Assembly: GCA_019614645.1 (NCBI GenBank)
Contig: JABWDB010000004.1
Location: 3,534,001-3,598,000, forward strand
Direction of reading: 5' to 3'
DNA: 64,000 nucleotides
Source of the DNA: Stratiolaelaps scimitus
Taxonomy: Eukaryota; Arthropoda; Arachnida; Mesostigmata; Laelapidae
Each line of letters opens with the position of its first letter. Position 1 is the stretch's first letter. A model generated the notes under the pieces. It was not told where the DNA came from, did no database searches, and saw only the letters and a program-made list of their open reading frames with translations. The position numbers and the translations under genes are program-made. Shown here piece after piece: positions 12,013-26,000 of this stretch.

Positions 12013-12715
12013 TCTCAGTTGACTTTCCAGGGTAGGTCCCCGTGCCGCAGACCAGAACGAGTAGAACTCACGTACTTAAGCACCACCCCAATAGATAGAC
12101 ATTACAGATTAATTACTAATTCTAGATGCAGTTATATGTCATATTATGCAACTCTAGCTATGGCTGATGTTAATTGACCACCGCCGAATCAGTCTACTAG
12201 CGTCTGATCCTGAAATAGCTTTGGTAGGATTGAGTTACCTCAGCACCGTGTTGACCTCTTAGAGACCCCCATCGTGGCACACATTTAGGTTACGTTCATT
12301 TAGAACGAATATACAATAACCTTCGCGTCTGGCGGGAACCATTTTGGGAAAGGCGGCAGACCCTGCCTCGAGTCCTTCAGGGATCATTGTTAATGAGTGG
12401 GCAGAGAGAGCCTCCAGATTATTTCGCCAGTGGTGCTGAAATTAGCTGGATACAAACGTGCCTGCGATGCGAGCTTTCCTATCTGGCTATACCACGCTGT
12501 TGTATTCGCCCCACAGCACTGCTGACTAATGACGCTGATAGACCCTGGCACGCTCGTTCATAGCACACGCATCCATTCAGGTGACGGGGCGCATAACATC
12601 CCGTTGGGGACAATTGCACCGACCTATTTCGGGCACGAACGCAAGGGAGCCAATATTTAAATATGCCAACAGCAATAACAATCGCTCGCCTATCTGTTGA
12701 CATTTTCGCTTAATA

Positions 12716-12946
12716 TGGGACGACTGGACGATTGTATTCCCCACGTTTGCACTGGACCAGCTGTACGAGTTGAGACAAAAGTCGTCTAAAAAAATATTAC
12801 ACCTCCATGAGTCTGAGCACATTGGGGTTATGCGTCGTATTGTGGACGTTCGAAATAGCGGAAAAGTAATGAGAATCGTTGGTTTTTCGAGGAAGAAATA
12901 CCTAGGGCAGCTAAGCCTTGTAAGGGAATGTGTAACACCTAGAGAA
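12716..12946 (+). mobile_element. Possible integrase zinc-binding (HHCC-type) fragment of an LTR element
   Basis: A 77-codon stop-free frame reads WTIVFPTFALDQLYELRQK, then ILHLHESEHIGVMRRIV. The order (strand ending in Pro, basic helix, then 'LHxxxHxGVxRT-like') resembles the start of the integrase N-terminal zinc domain of gypsy/BEL elements, where 'LH..xH.G' supplies the two His ligands. The paired Cys ligands that should follow were not found; a single Cys occurs in VRECVTP. The frame then stops. No protease, RT or LTR is nearby. This is a weak motif match. Confidence 0.28.
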
Positions 12947-12949
12947 TAA

Positions 12950-15900
12950 GTAGGCCTATGAGAAATCCACACGTTATATCTTACATTTTGTCCTTGGTCA
13001 CGTGAGTGCCATCGAGACTCTGGGTTTATCCAGGCACATCTCAGATGATGGAATCAAAGTACAGGCCTGTTGTTTGTCTGTTAAATATTACATTATTCGG
13101 TCACATTTTGTACGAGAAACGTGTATCTTAATCAGATTAATAACCATCATCACGTACTCCTTTCATAAATATATTTTTTTTAAGAGGTTAAAGATAAATC
13201 CTGCATGGAGGACTTAGAACTGTAGGAGGACCATATGAGAGATGATTAATGTACTTGGTCACTGACATCTACGTAGTGAGTGGATAATCTTAGTTGAGGT
13301 ATACGTTCCGTTAGGCCAATTGTTCGACCACCGAATTTTGTGAGTAAACTCTTTTTTACTCACTCTTATTGAAACCTAAGACACTTTCTACTTATACCTT
13401 TATCTAATCATCCCCTATACCAAAATCGCCTCACGAAAATATAAACAACATTACATACACGTGGATCAGCCTCAAGGAGCTCGAATGAACACGAACAAAC
13501 ACCAAGTCAACAAAGTCATAGTTCGTAGTTATATATTTCTAGACTTCATTTCGGCATTCTTACAATAAATAGTATCTAAATAGATTCACTTATCCAAGGA
13601 ACAACACGTCCTACCTAAAAGCATTCGTTTTATAACAATTTTCAGCCTTCCCGAGAGTTTCTTCGAAGTCGACGTTATTCGTCGTTCTGAACTACTACCC
13701 TTATCACACATTACCAGAAAAAAAGCACACGCCACACCAGGATGTATCATACATCGGGATGTGTATAAAAATATAATTGAACATCTTGAGACCCACATAC
13801 GCACGGCAGAAATATCTCCGTCCCGATTCGATCGCTCTCGAGGACGTCATTCCTTCTGGATGTTGATCACAGCCCGAACTCTCCATTTTTGACAGGACCG
13901 TCGGACGGGTTTGGTCCATGCGATGCCTTGAATCGAGCGGGATGCTTAAATTTAACATAACTTTACGGTCACACGAAACTTCTCAATAAATAGACTAATA
14001 CTGCAAGTAACAAGCAGTCACAAGTGTCATCATATCCTTTCTGACATCGAAACACATGGATATTGTTTATACTATAATACGCATATTGACCCATCATACA
14101 CCCTGTACCGAGGTGTCTGTTGGATAATATTTTATAATTAGTACTACTCACTCTATAGAAGGCCTGCTGACGACTGATCGAGTTACTGCCACTGATGGAA
14201 CTCACTAAACGCCTTAATTAATGCCACTATCCGTTTTGTCGATACTAGCTATCATTAGTTGTTTATGACAATGATCAACAATCTGGCATTTGGCGATACC
14301 GTAACAACGACCTTATCATGACGTCGCGTGCTCGTCTGTTTGACGGGCAACACGAAAGCTCAATGATGGTATAGTGCTAATTTATCGTCAATGAAAAGAA
14401 CAGGTGACATTAACCACTGTCTATCTGCCGTTTTCTGTGCGAAACACACAAGTGTACTGAGACGCCGCCATTCGTAAAGACCATTGGCCGTCGGCCATTT
14501 GGAGGACTCGGAGGTGCGACAGGGCCGAATAGCGCTGTCATGGAACAAGGCCGGCTTGGCGGTGTCCTCGATGTTGAGGTCATTCTACATGTAGCCTTGT
14601 GACTCAATTCGCAAGGCTTCTTGATACCCCGGTGGATCGTTGTCCTTGACCTCAGACAATGTGATCGATGTGTGATCCTTCTGGGTCGAGATGGCCACCG
14701 TTGAGGGTGTCGGCCCAAGAGGTACCCGGGTCTTTACGACCGAATCGTATGATGGTGGCGGTGTCGGCGGCCGAATCAGCCCGCGGGGTCGAATTGGCTA
14801 CAAAGCAGTATGAGAGACAGGGTTTAGGAGAGTGACGATTTTGAGTTCATTGAATATTATAACGTATTAGTGTTGTCAGAGCGTGGCCACGTAATTATGT
14901 TACTGGCTGGGTACCACGCCGTCAATAGTGATAAGAGTGTCGTCGATTATGTGGTATATATATTTATACGAAGAATAATAAATAAATAAACATATATATA
15001 TATATATATATAGAAGTGTTAACAACTGTTTTGTATCGTGCTTCGCTATGTAACCTGACTCGACGAAGAGGCGAATAAAATAAACTCCCTGATCCACCCA
15101 CCCTTGTTTTTGACCTATCGAAGAAAGTTGAATATTTAACAAAGAGGACAAAGGATTCGTAAATGGATCGTTGACACATGTCCAGTAGATGACGTTCGTC
15201 TAGTAACTCGCTTTTGTTTGGCAGCAGTCTGTGAGCTCGACCCTGTGCTTGATTGATTTGCTGCAGAGTCGCCCAAAGCAGTAGTATTCACAGAATAATG
15301 ACATCTGGCTTCGTATAAACGCTAAACCTTTAAACAGAATAGGTAGTTGGCCAGACGGATAAATCGATGGGTCAATTGGTAAAGATTTCCCAGAAAACCA
15401 CAATGAAACTCACTCTGATCGGGAGATTCGCCTCCAAGTGGGCGATTTCGGCGTGACGTACGTGCCGATGGAAGAGGAAGCAGCACAAAAAAATTAGGCC
15501 GCTGCTTAGACCAAACATTCCCCTGAAAATGTCACATGACCAACAATAATAATAGGAACATGAATACGTAGATAAGAGAACCGCACGGATAAATTGTAAT
15601 CAAATAGACTCGGTAAGAAATGCATGTAAATGGTGATATATTCAGAATAGTGTCAGGATGTATTGCACAGATGTGATCGTTTTCAAAACAGCCATATGCG
15701 CGTAATGCGAGCTTGAGTTGACGCCCTAACAAACAAGGTACGCGATTCCTTTTGATGACAAAGGTGAATCATTTGAAGGGATAGGAAATATCACAGTTGG
15801 CGAAGGTCTCACACCTCATCATCTAATTTCCGTCGTAATCTGGTCGGTAAAGTGGCTAGAAGTTGTGGAAAGAGTTTGAATTGAATAGCCCGGACATCGC

Positions 15901-16955
15901 AGGTTCAAATGCTGCCGTGGCTGGCATAAGGGTGGTCTGGATTTTCCCCAACGAAGGTTCTCATAGTGATTCCATTATAAGGATAAGCACCAAGAAGTAC
16001 CTGATGAGAAATAGGCTGGGGGCACTTCAGCGTCCAACGGAAAAACGTACACCTCGCGATCGAGTTCAGGATGGGCGTTCGATGAAGCGATTATGATAAA
16101 CGATAATAGAGAGAGCACGCTTCTAGTCTAGTTGTGTGTTTTTCATTAAAGAAACTTTGTGTGGCCATAGGAATAAACGGACTGATTTGGATACGAGAAG
16201 CGATTCTAACCAGATCGCTATAATCGGATGATCATAACTAGATAATCGTCACTGTATAATTTTGTGATTGCAATTATGTAATGATAATTATATATAATAA
16301 CGCAATACCACGTTCATGGTTACACTTTTTACGATCTAGCTACTGCGGCCTTGCTCCAACGCCGATCATCGTTGTAGATATATGATAGGTATATGTGACC
16401 AATGTGCCACGAGGACAGCATTTCTACGTTGTGGACGCCAATCCCGCGAGCCTGACTGGCAGGTGTGCAGCCTCCCGAACACATTTGCGATATTTTTTTT
16501 CATATGTTTCACCCATTGGACCATGAGCATTACGCGTAACGATCAGCGGGAACATTTGGAATTAATAATGGCCATACTTTGAATACGTAGGATCGAAAAG
16601 CTCAACGTGCACATACGGAGAACCGAGTTCGGGGTGCCTTCTTTGACGGAGAAGTGATTTATATCGGTAGGCTACACCCATGCGACGATCCAATTAATGA
16701 CACGATGTTAACGTGACACAAATTGTAGTTCTAGCTTTGAACTGGTGTAGTTTGGTGAACGTGTAGTTGGTTGAATAGACAACAGATGATTTCTGACCCT
16801 GTAATTGTCGTTGGAGATTTTTGCTTAATGCATGAATAGATGGTCGTCACCATGATCTTTCTGTGGTGAGATCGCATGAGACGCCTACACCTACTAAAAG
16901 CGAACGGCGGTTTTGACTGGGTGTGTCGAAGAATCGATATCAAGTACCATAGAAC
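12950..16955. other. Intergenic or intronic DNA with one microsatellite
   Basis: No supported gene. A (TA)n tract lies at 14,992-15,012, next to an (AAATA)-like stretch. A GC-rich patch at 14,450-14,780 gives open frames on the minus strand of low-complexity Arg/Ser/Pro composition that I do not regard as a gene. Confidence 0.55.
14992..15012. repeat. (TA)n microsatellite, about 21 bp
   Basis: Plain TA run preceded by two AAATA-type repeats. Confidence 0.9.
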
Positions 16956-16960
16956 TGTCT

Positions 16961-16986
16961 TGTAACTGTCCTCTTTGACAGTTACA
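16961..16986. repeat. Perfect 10-bp inverted repeat with 6-base loop
   Basis: TGTAACTGTC, then CTCTTT, then GACAGTTACA. The arms are exact reverse complements and the next outward pair is a T-G wobble. Transcribed, this would form a stable short hairpin. It lies in otherwise featureless DNA with no gene nearby, so any role is unknown. Confidence 0.85.
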
Positions 16987-16989
16987 GAA

Positions 16990-19900
16990 CTATATTGAAT
17001 TACTATACGTGAGGAAATATCCCATATGAAATATTCGAAAATTTTTAGTGTGTACGTAGTGGTGACTATTACGTTATATTGTTGCCCTCAGAAGGATATC
17101 AACGTTTATCTATTAGAATGATTTAAAAATAGTTCAAGCATGCCCGGGATCCGTTGAGGATACAAAATGGGAATTAATCGTGCCAGTTAAATATGACCGT
17201 CGTAGGGACAATGTTAAAAGAACACCTCTTTAACTGCAAATTAACGCCAATGACCGAACGCAATATCAATTACTAGAGCATGCAACTTCTATTTATCAGT
17301 TTGTGACTAACACTCGCAAATGAGTTGGGACAGCCTCTTCAAATTATGATATCGATCTTTACACATCCGTTTTTGCGATTTCCAAGCCAATCTAATTAAG
17401 AATCAATTAGCCAATCTAACGAAATCAATTCAGGGTTCAATAAATGCGAATTGTGTATTTGTTAAGTGAACAAGATTTAGTAATCGATGCCCAATCTTAA
17501 GCGGTTTTGAAACCCCCGCAGCTATGTAGAAATACATTTACCAACGATAGTCTAATTACCCGGAATGTAACCGTCCCAGAACCGCCAGACGTTGCGTGGT
17601 CCTCCACATGATTGGAAAGCTTTACGCAACACCTTGTATTTATATATTAATATATAAAACGGTACGTTATATAAAGCGGGCATTGTGTAGCGACATTGAA
17701 TCTAAAACTGAATAGGTATATGAAGGGTACTGTCAATGTAAGCGTTTACTCCAGCCTCTTCCTGTCTCGTCCGCCTCTATGTGAGTTATACTTCAACGTG
17801 TTTGATGGCCACCGAACCCCTCGCTCGACCCCAGTCACTCATCATCGCTCTGTCCTGCTACACTATATATTGCGCTCTATAATGCAGCCACTCTATGCTG
17901 CACTCCATGACCTAGACTGCTCCCACCGCTGGTTGGACGCGCGACAGTTAAGGTCACTAACTCCTCGGCCTATCCGCGCCGGATGACATAATCGAACGTT
18001 ATGGAACGCGTCCACCACACACGTGCCACCCGCTCGAATTGCAAACGAGCTGGCACCAACGACGACTGTCCAACGCTTCGAACTCTCAGTTCTGTTCTGT
18101 TGGGCTGTTCTGGCGCAGCGCATTGGGACAGGTGAACATCGTCAGGACATTCATCGTATTGCCAACTTTATGATGCGGGAAGATTCGCAAACCATAGTGA
18201 CATGACGTGCCCAACTACGCGCTATGAGTCACTGATGGGCTCAACTATGGCCTTGTTTGGTATGCTATCGCAGTAGATCTCATCTATCTGTCGGATGACC
18301 ATCAAACGTTTTTCAAGTGAACGCATGAAATGTTTGTAATCTTTAACAATCACAAGGGGACAGTCACTATTGGTCATAATAGCTTGCCGCCAAGTAATCA
18401 GCGTTGAGGAATTAGGCTGAGGAAGGTAATTCAATGTTGATTCTCAGTTATAATTACAAACAGACAACCACGAGTCTATTAGGCATTGTGCTGAATAGAG
18501 CACAAACAAATATTTCAGGCCCTAATATTCTAAGCACGGTTTGGCTCTTGTGTTGTATAAGATTGATAATCTGCCGCATTAACTCCCCTGTGCATTAGCA
18601 TCGAGCACAATGTCATGGCTAATAGCATGTACATTTGCTCAAATAGGATCCCATCGAGAGGAAAGGAATATGGCAAAGATATCGTAATTAGTTAATAGCC
18701 GACCATACATAGACATTTATATATATATATATATATACATGTGATTGCAGCATAGTGCTTGCAACATCGCTAAAAGGGAATCCCCCGAAAAATATCGAAC
18801 AAAATGTTATTACTTACAAAAATAAAAGGACCGAAAGCGAAAGATCTTCCTTCATGATTCGTCGTTTTCTGCAGGATCATTGCCTGCACTAAAATCACTT
18901 GCTGCTCCCTTGCGCTAATCCTCGTTTTAGGTCAGGTCTATTGAGGGCACCAGGCTTCCCGGAACGACGAGATTTCGAAATGTATCCCTTCAAATGGAAC
19001 CACTGACTGAATGAATGGATGAAGGATCACTGAGTGCTCTCTGCTGGTCAGTCAGGTCCAACTGGTGAAGCCATCATCAACTGTAGAGTTTGCAAGGTAG
19101 AAGCAATATACGTTGGTAATCTATTGTATCTTGAACTAATAAACATATATATATATATATATACAAGCACTATTTCTTACAGGTTGTGTATAGTTGCTCA
19201 CTCGGCGGCTAGCCACGTCCTTGCCAGCCACAATTAACTTGCTGTGATTTCATTTGTTTACAGCTTTATTTATTGCAGTTTCATATTATCTTTTCAAAAA
19301 GGGAACTTGCATTTGAACGTATCACAGATAAGAGGAAGATACGAAGGTTATCTAGCGCAAGTGAGCGAGACTTTTTTTTTTTTTATAGAAAATTGGCTCT
19401 TTCTATCACCTATGATTATTTTGTAGGCTTGAAGCGTATCTCTTTTACACCTGTAGAAAAAAGAAGTCGTAAAATTATAACTTGCACTTCCCTCGCTATA
19501 TCTTCCGTTTGATATTTACTCTGTTACGTGTAAAACCTCTCAACCGTGATTACGTTGTTGGGTCTCACACAGTAGGTATATACAGAGTTCCTGCAGCTCA
19601 AATGTACGATAAAGGCGCCGGCAAAGGGCTACTCCATCAGGCTAATCAATTCGCTCACCTGGTAAGGCTCGCCGGCGAAGAGGAGAATCTTCGTGTGCTG
19701 AATCGCAAGACGACGACGTGTGTACCACCTCAGAGCCATCACAATCGCGTGCTTAGCTTACAGACGAAACGGGGTCGCCCCGAGCTATGCATACCCTCCT
19801 AACAGCCACTCGGAATCAGTAGTTTTAATGTCAACGCAGTTAGATACACCTTGTTCGGTCAAAACAACAAGCGCAGCTTGACGGCAACACAACGCCTAAT

Positions 19901-22880
19901 TAACGTATTAAAGCAAGGCATGCGCTCACGCACACAAATCAATCAATATGTAAGCTCAGCCTGTAAGCTATAAAGCCTGTGAGACTACACGACCCAGTCG
20001 GGTATCTATCCTCGATCTCGGACCGACAGAAAGTGATTGCTCGCTCGCTGCCGTCTGGTCGCGCAATTTCTGCCCTCCGCCAGCCTCGTTCAGACATACG
20101 GACACAGCCATCCGGATCAGACGATGCTTGAAGCAGGTGCAGGCGGCGGCGGCGGCGGCGGCGGCTGTGGTTCAGGAACACGGCCGCCACTTTGGCCGTG
20201 TTAAGTCCGCTTCACATGTGGCTTGTCATCCGCCCTTTCCCATCGAGCCGACAGTGCCGCTATCGTAAGCGGTCCAATGCCGAGTGTCCTGCAATATCGA
20301 GGTACAGATCAGACCTTAGGCTAGGCCATGGTAGGCACGCAATCCGACGGAGCAAGCTGCCGTTCGGGCAAGGTACCTGACGCACAGCGTCAGGACACAT
20401 GTGAAGCGGTGACAGGCATATAGACATCTATCTGTCCGCTAAGGATGTGCGTTATTGGCCTTCCGTACAAAGTAGTTGCTGAGCATGACAGTAATGTCTG
20501 CGACCTGCGGGCTCGTGTGTTGAGCTTGGATTCGCCGAGCGGCGCTGATGAACGCCCTTGACGAGAGCAGAGCGAAACTTAAATAAATATTCGAAGATTT
20601 ACACAGTCCCCTCTATTGTACGTTCGGTGGAAAATTTTTGTGCACAACACGAAAGATTTCATTGGGTTTCATTATATATATATATATATATCGTGGAGAG
20701 CTAATGGTGAGTGAGCTCTTCTTTGCCAATGACTGCGTCATATGATTTCGAATCTAGAAACTTGACAAAGATTTGGTAACGGAATTATGCAACTTGATTA
20801 TAATTAAATAGTCAGTATGGACAGGGCTTGCCACTCGAAGAAACACTGGACAGAATCTGGTGGACGCAAAAGGTACGTTATATAATGGGGCTATGTCACA
20901 GATTGAATTATAAGTGTTAAGCTCAGAGACGTGGGTATTCTCACGGGAGATTTTTGGCGAAATATTATTGAAGAATATTTTCCCCAGAGAGACAGAACGC
21001 TTGACGAGTTCGAGACTTCTTCGTCAGGTGTTTACGGCTCGTGAAGGCATTTTTCAAAGGTGTGAAGTACCGCATCAAGCATTTTGAGGTTTTGATGTTT
21101 ATATAATTATTATTATTATTATTGGCGTTGAGTGAAGAGCTGCAATTGTATTCGCAATAACAACTTAAGATTAGCGGCTACACAACCGTTGGGCTGTTTT
21201 CCAATTAGTTAATGAATTCACTTCTACTAGTCCATATTTAAATTAATCTGATGATGTTCACGGTTGAGTTTTCGTCCAAATCTCGTACACCGTCCATCGT
21301 TAGCGAAGCGATAGGAGTAGAATGATATCAGTTCTATGATGTCCGCCTGACGCTTATTCCATATTTGGCAAGTGTTGACAGAAGTTTACAGACGAATATA
21401 TTATATTCTCGGAACTGATATTACATGACGCATATCAGGAATGATATATCTGCGCTCCCTCAAAATAAAACCCATTTACTGTTTGTGTGCTCTTGCTCTT
21501 ATTTTTTTTCTCTTTTTTTTTCCCAGTGTCACTATCTTCAAGTGTGTATCTAATTACGAAAGTGAGACTGAGATGTATTTCACGTTCAGCGGGTTACAAT
21601 TGTGCCCGCTGAATACACCTAAGCCTTAATCTCTTTCACAGTGAAATTATTACAGCATTGACAGAACCTTATTTAAAATCCAATATAGTTTGTGTAGCAA
21701 CAGACGTGTGGCTGGCGAATATCACACTATAGTTTCTATGGGGCATACAGGTATGTCGTTGTTACTGTTGTGTTTGTGGTGATCTAGCGAATCCTGAGTT
21801 TTTCAATCTTACACTGAGTTGATATTAGATTTTGGATTGTTGCACAATTTAGTTGTCGGTTTAACTTCAGTCGTATAGGTCTCGCAAGACGAACTAAGTT
21901 TCACATCGAGATGTTTAAGAAAACCTTTGTATTTTGTAGATAATAATCGCCAAAAATGGTCTGAGTTTGTCCGACAGCGTCCATGAGCCAACTATTGAAT
22001 TTTCCTATTTTGCTAACACAACACGTCAGTGAATTTGAGACGCCTGCTGGAAGTGATTGGTTGTCGCTTGCGGTGCAACAGTTACTTGTTGCTACAAATT
22101 CGGTTTGTAGAATAATATGTGGGACTATGCTGATTTTCACCAACGTTGCCTTGTTTCTCATCCGGATCTTTGTTTGGGACAGATTAGAGCGCAATCCAAA
22201 ATCGAGCTGTACTTTCCCAGAGGCTTTCAATGGCACTTTATTTGACCGCCATCAGTTAAGGATTCATCAGGTTATTGTTTCAAAATCGGCTTCGCTACTA
22301 ATAAGTCGACGAATTTAAGAATGTATTAACCTTTCGGACAAGAGAGCCCAGTTTGGTCTCATTGTGCTCGCGAGGGGTTAGGCACAATTTGAGCTGATCG
22401 CATTTTGATATATATATATATATATAATGTCGATCGAGAGGTTAGAAACGAGAGATGGCATGTATATGATGGGTGTACCCGTACGCGAATCGCTTGAATA
22501 AAAGGCCACATTTATAGTATGGTCTACTTGGATTTGTATTATCGTAATACAAACAAATGGACAGAGGAGTGACTACGGTGTACACACATACCCTATTAAA
22601 TAATGTACACTAACATAAATATTGTTGACATGTGACTTACCTCCAAAGTTGGCGAACTGTCGCTCCAGTACAGGGTAGAACAGCTGGAATCAACCCAGTC
22701 GAGTTTTTGTCTGTATATTTATTTTCTCGGAAATGTTCATGTAATATTTGCCAGGCTGGCAACAGCCTCTATCATCTGAAATTCTCGTCAATGCTGCCGA
22801 ATATGCTGTGATCATGCGGCTCCGTCTGTCACCAGTCTGTGCCACGTCTGGCTATCCCGCCGGTAAACATTGGTGCCCGG
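16990..22880. other. Intergenic or intronic DNA with several microsatellites
   Basis: No supported gene. It holds an imperfect ~24-bp tandem duplication (CCAATCTAA... / CCAATCTAAC...) near 17,388-17,430, (TA)n at 18,718-18,737, 19,145-19,163, 20,673-20,691 and 22,408-22,426, a run of about 13-14 T near 19,372-19,385, a (GGC)n trinucleotide run near 20,138-20,165 in a GC-rich patch (about 20,000-20,550) and an (ATT)n near 21,106-21,123. Open frames of 80-111 codons around 19,480-19,800 and 21,900-22,320 are unrecognised. Confidence 0.55.
20138..20165. repeat. (GGC)n trinucleotide repeat in a GC-rich patch
   Basis: About eight GGC units inside a locally CpG-rich segment (roughly 20,000-20,550). 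On the minus strand it would encode poly-Arg in a frame lacking an ATG. GC-rich trinucleotide runs are common in 5' untranslated exons, but I see no promoter or splice support here. Confidence 0.85.
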
Positions 22881-22884
22881 TAGA

Positions 22885-23010
22885 ACGTTGCTCAGTAAAG
22901 GTACAGGTTTTCTTACTGATTTTTTGATATGTCATCACCAGGCCGCGGGGCTTGAACCTACAACCTCCAGCTTCTTACAGTCGGAGCCTTAGCCACAGTC
23001 CACGCCACTT
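22885..23010 (-). repeat. tRNA-related SINE-like element
   Basis: On the minus strand the sequence contains a tRNA-like head: a degenerate A-box region (TGGCTAAGGCTCC), then a B box GGTTCAAGCCC at about 22,948-22,958, followed by CCGCGGCCTGGTGATG. The 26 bp from the B box through CCTGGTGATG recur on the + strand at 60,953-60,978 with three differences, which supports a dispersed pol III-type SINE family. The downstream body toward 22,860 is unmatched. No poly(A) tail or target-site duplication was found. Confidence 0.45.
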
Positions 23011-23014
23011 CGCT

Positions 23015-26000
23015 GACAGTGATTGTAAACAGCGACCACGGTGAATCAGGAATATTAGCCAGGGGTCCTTGATTTTGGTGAACATAAATAGCATTCGCAC
23101 TAATGTTCGACAGGGCCATGTGCCCTGAGATATTTTATAGTGATTTTATTATATATGTTTCTATGGTTTCCATCTGTAGGTGAAGTTCGCCATAGGGATG
23201 AGCGACAGCTGTAAGGGAATAGAGGACTCATTTTCAACCAATCGAAACCGATCATATTGTGAGTCTGCTTGCATATTCTGAAACACTATATAGAACTCGT
23301 CTTTATTTGGGACAGATGTGTGGTTGGCGCTAGGGAGCTAGTAAGATACATTTTCATTGCTACACTCTACTCAGGTAGCTATATACAGCCTTATATGCGG
23401 ATGGAAAATCCCAGTGTTACTTCCAAGTTGATTTTTGTTGCACACCTGTGTCGATGCGGCACTCAACGTTAGCCAAAAGGTTGATATCATATAATTATCT
23501 CCTCGTACCACGGATGGAACAGTTCAATAGCGAGTGAACTATTAATTTTACCTGTGGTTACATCATTGTGGATCATCACTGCGCAGTTACTTGCATTTCA
23601 TCAAGAAATTAACGAGCCGTGTATCGTACTAATCTCTCTCTCTCTCTTTCTCCCTCTTTATTTGCCCTATCAGGTTTTACCAACAGCGTGTTAGGTAGAA
23701 GCCTTGACAAAAGGGCGTACAAAGATATACTCTAGTTCATGTTTAATATTCGGTTTTTAGGGTAAGTCCTACCGAAGCATTTATTACTAAACAGATATGG
23801 AAAAAAAATATGTATATATATATATGTAGTATGTAGCCGAACAGTGTGACAATTGATTGACGATCTCACTCGAGAGGCGAGCAGTCTATATTATATAACA
23901 GCTAGCTCTGAATCAGTAGCTCGAAAGTATTCGATTTTCAGGCAGCCACCTGATCTTGAGCCGACGAGGCTTTTACACCGATTGTATAATATTATAGAAT
24001 AGGTACCTGATCTGTTACAGGCGACGCTCTCTAGGTCGCTATAAATATACCATAGAGGATACCAAACGTGCCTAGGGATGCTTGATTTTCACTCCGTAGA
24101 GACCACCAGCATTTTCACGATGAACCGGACAACACATGTGTGTTGAACGTCGAGTTTTTGTTTACATTTACAGACGCTTCTCTCTGTTGGGAAACCGCTC
24201 AATCGTCACCTTGATTCGACATTCATCTGAGTCATTCATCGGCATCAAGTCTCTTACTGCTTCCGACAGTCAGAGACTTTGCCGTCCAAACCACCACGCT
24301 GACAAGAGCGGCTAGTTCGTCGATTGAGTAGACACATGCATAAGGCAATTTTGTTAGAACATAGGGCGCCATACAGGGCGGTAGGGGCGTGTAAAGGATT
24401 CTTTTCAACAAGTTTTTCTTCACATACAGTTGCCACCGCGAACAGAAGCGCGCAGCTCGGCGCAGTGCAGCTCGGAACGGGAGCGCTCACTAATGCCAAC
24501 CCGAACGTGACGAAATAGGCGTACTTGAATACAGAAATAGAATTAAATACAGGCTTCGTTATGTATATAATAGCAGCAGTATCGTTGACTTTTGCAAGTT
24601 TTAGCAATGTGCTGCTTGCTATGGTTTTGTGCTTGTCATAAACCTGGCAATATGTTATAAATAGAATTCCCCCTAAGAATGCTTATGGACTTAAGGCCAC
24701 ATCACCCATGAGCAGTTGAACATAGTTTTTGCCATTTTACTTCCGCCGCTTTACTTCAACACGGGACCTCACGGGACCACACGTGCGTAACGAACAGAAA
24801 GAAGTTTTCGTACCACTCAAGTCATCCTTTCACGGGAAAAGACCGGGAGCTTATACATATATATATATATTATATATATATATATATCGAGCGAAAGAAC
24901 GAGATGTGAGACAAAACCGCAGGACTTTCTCTGCTGCGAGCCAGCTCTGTTTTTTTGTTAGTCCGCTTTAAACTGACACGAGAACGAGGTATGCCAGTTG
25001 AGCGCGGTACACCAACGAGGATTGAGGCTCTACAACATTTTGTTTGAGAGCGAAAGAGGAGCTGAGACACACTTGGAGTCCTTGGAGATGATTCAGCTAG
25101 AAGATGATTGCATAGACTGATTGCACGCGGCCCACAGTCGGTCTCCTGCGTGAAGGAATGTCATGCTGCGGGGCCACTTTAGCTGAATACGATCTCATGA
25201 GCCATTTTTGTATTGCTACTGTAGCCAAACATTGAGCGGTGAAGTAAAAAAAAAATACAGCCTCCATTTCAGTTTGTGAGGGCTGAAGCATCTATCTCAC
25301 GTTCGCTTTCTTCCACTCTCTCTGACTGTCCGACCTTCTCGCATTGTGGGTATGCTTTGGACAAAAATGCCGGGACAAGATTACGCTTGAATCTTTGAAT
25401 CGTCACTACAGACTGTCGTATGATTATGGAATAGCTAGCGAAATTGGTAAGTGTCAATGAAAGCTCGCCTATACTTTTTGACTAAACGGCTAAGCGACTA
25501 ACAGCATTGCTCGCTGAGCACGATATTCGGTGTGAAGGTTCTCTCGGTGCTGTTTTTCTTAACTGACTCAAATAAACTACGTTCCCTGAAAGTAGTTAAC
25601 AAATCGGCAGAGCGAGCCACGGCTTAAACGTCCGATTGAAGGATTCGCTTAGCGCTATCTAGGTTATGAGCTGGCTGGAAACAATTGTTTTATAGTTCGC
25701 TCGTTGGCCTTGGTGTCATTGACCTAATAAATGTAGGACTCTAGGCATGACGATGTATAATAGTTTCTGTTACACTAATTACGGAAAATTACACTAAGCG
25801 GCTTCTTACCGAACAGTATCCCAATGCTAACTCGCTAACCCATATTATTCTATTACATAGCACCCTTGCTATCCACGTTGCCAGCAGGTCCAAGAATAAC
25901 CACAGACAAACATACATAAACAACATACTCTACTGTCTATTGCATGCCAATAATTAAGCTTTATGGACGGTTGTTATCGTCAGGATTACTAATTGTTATT

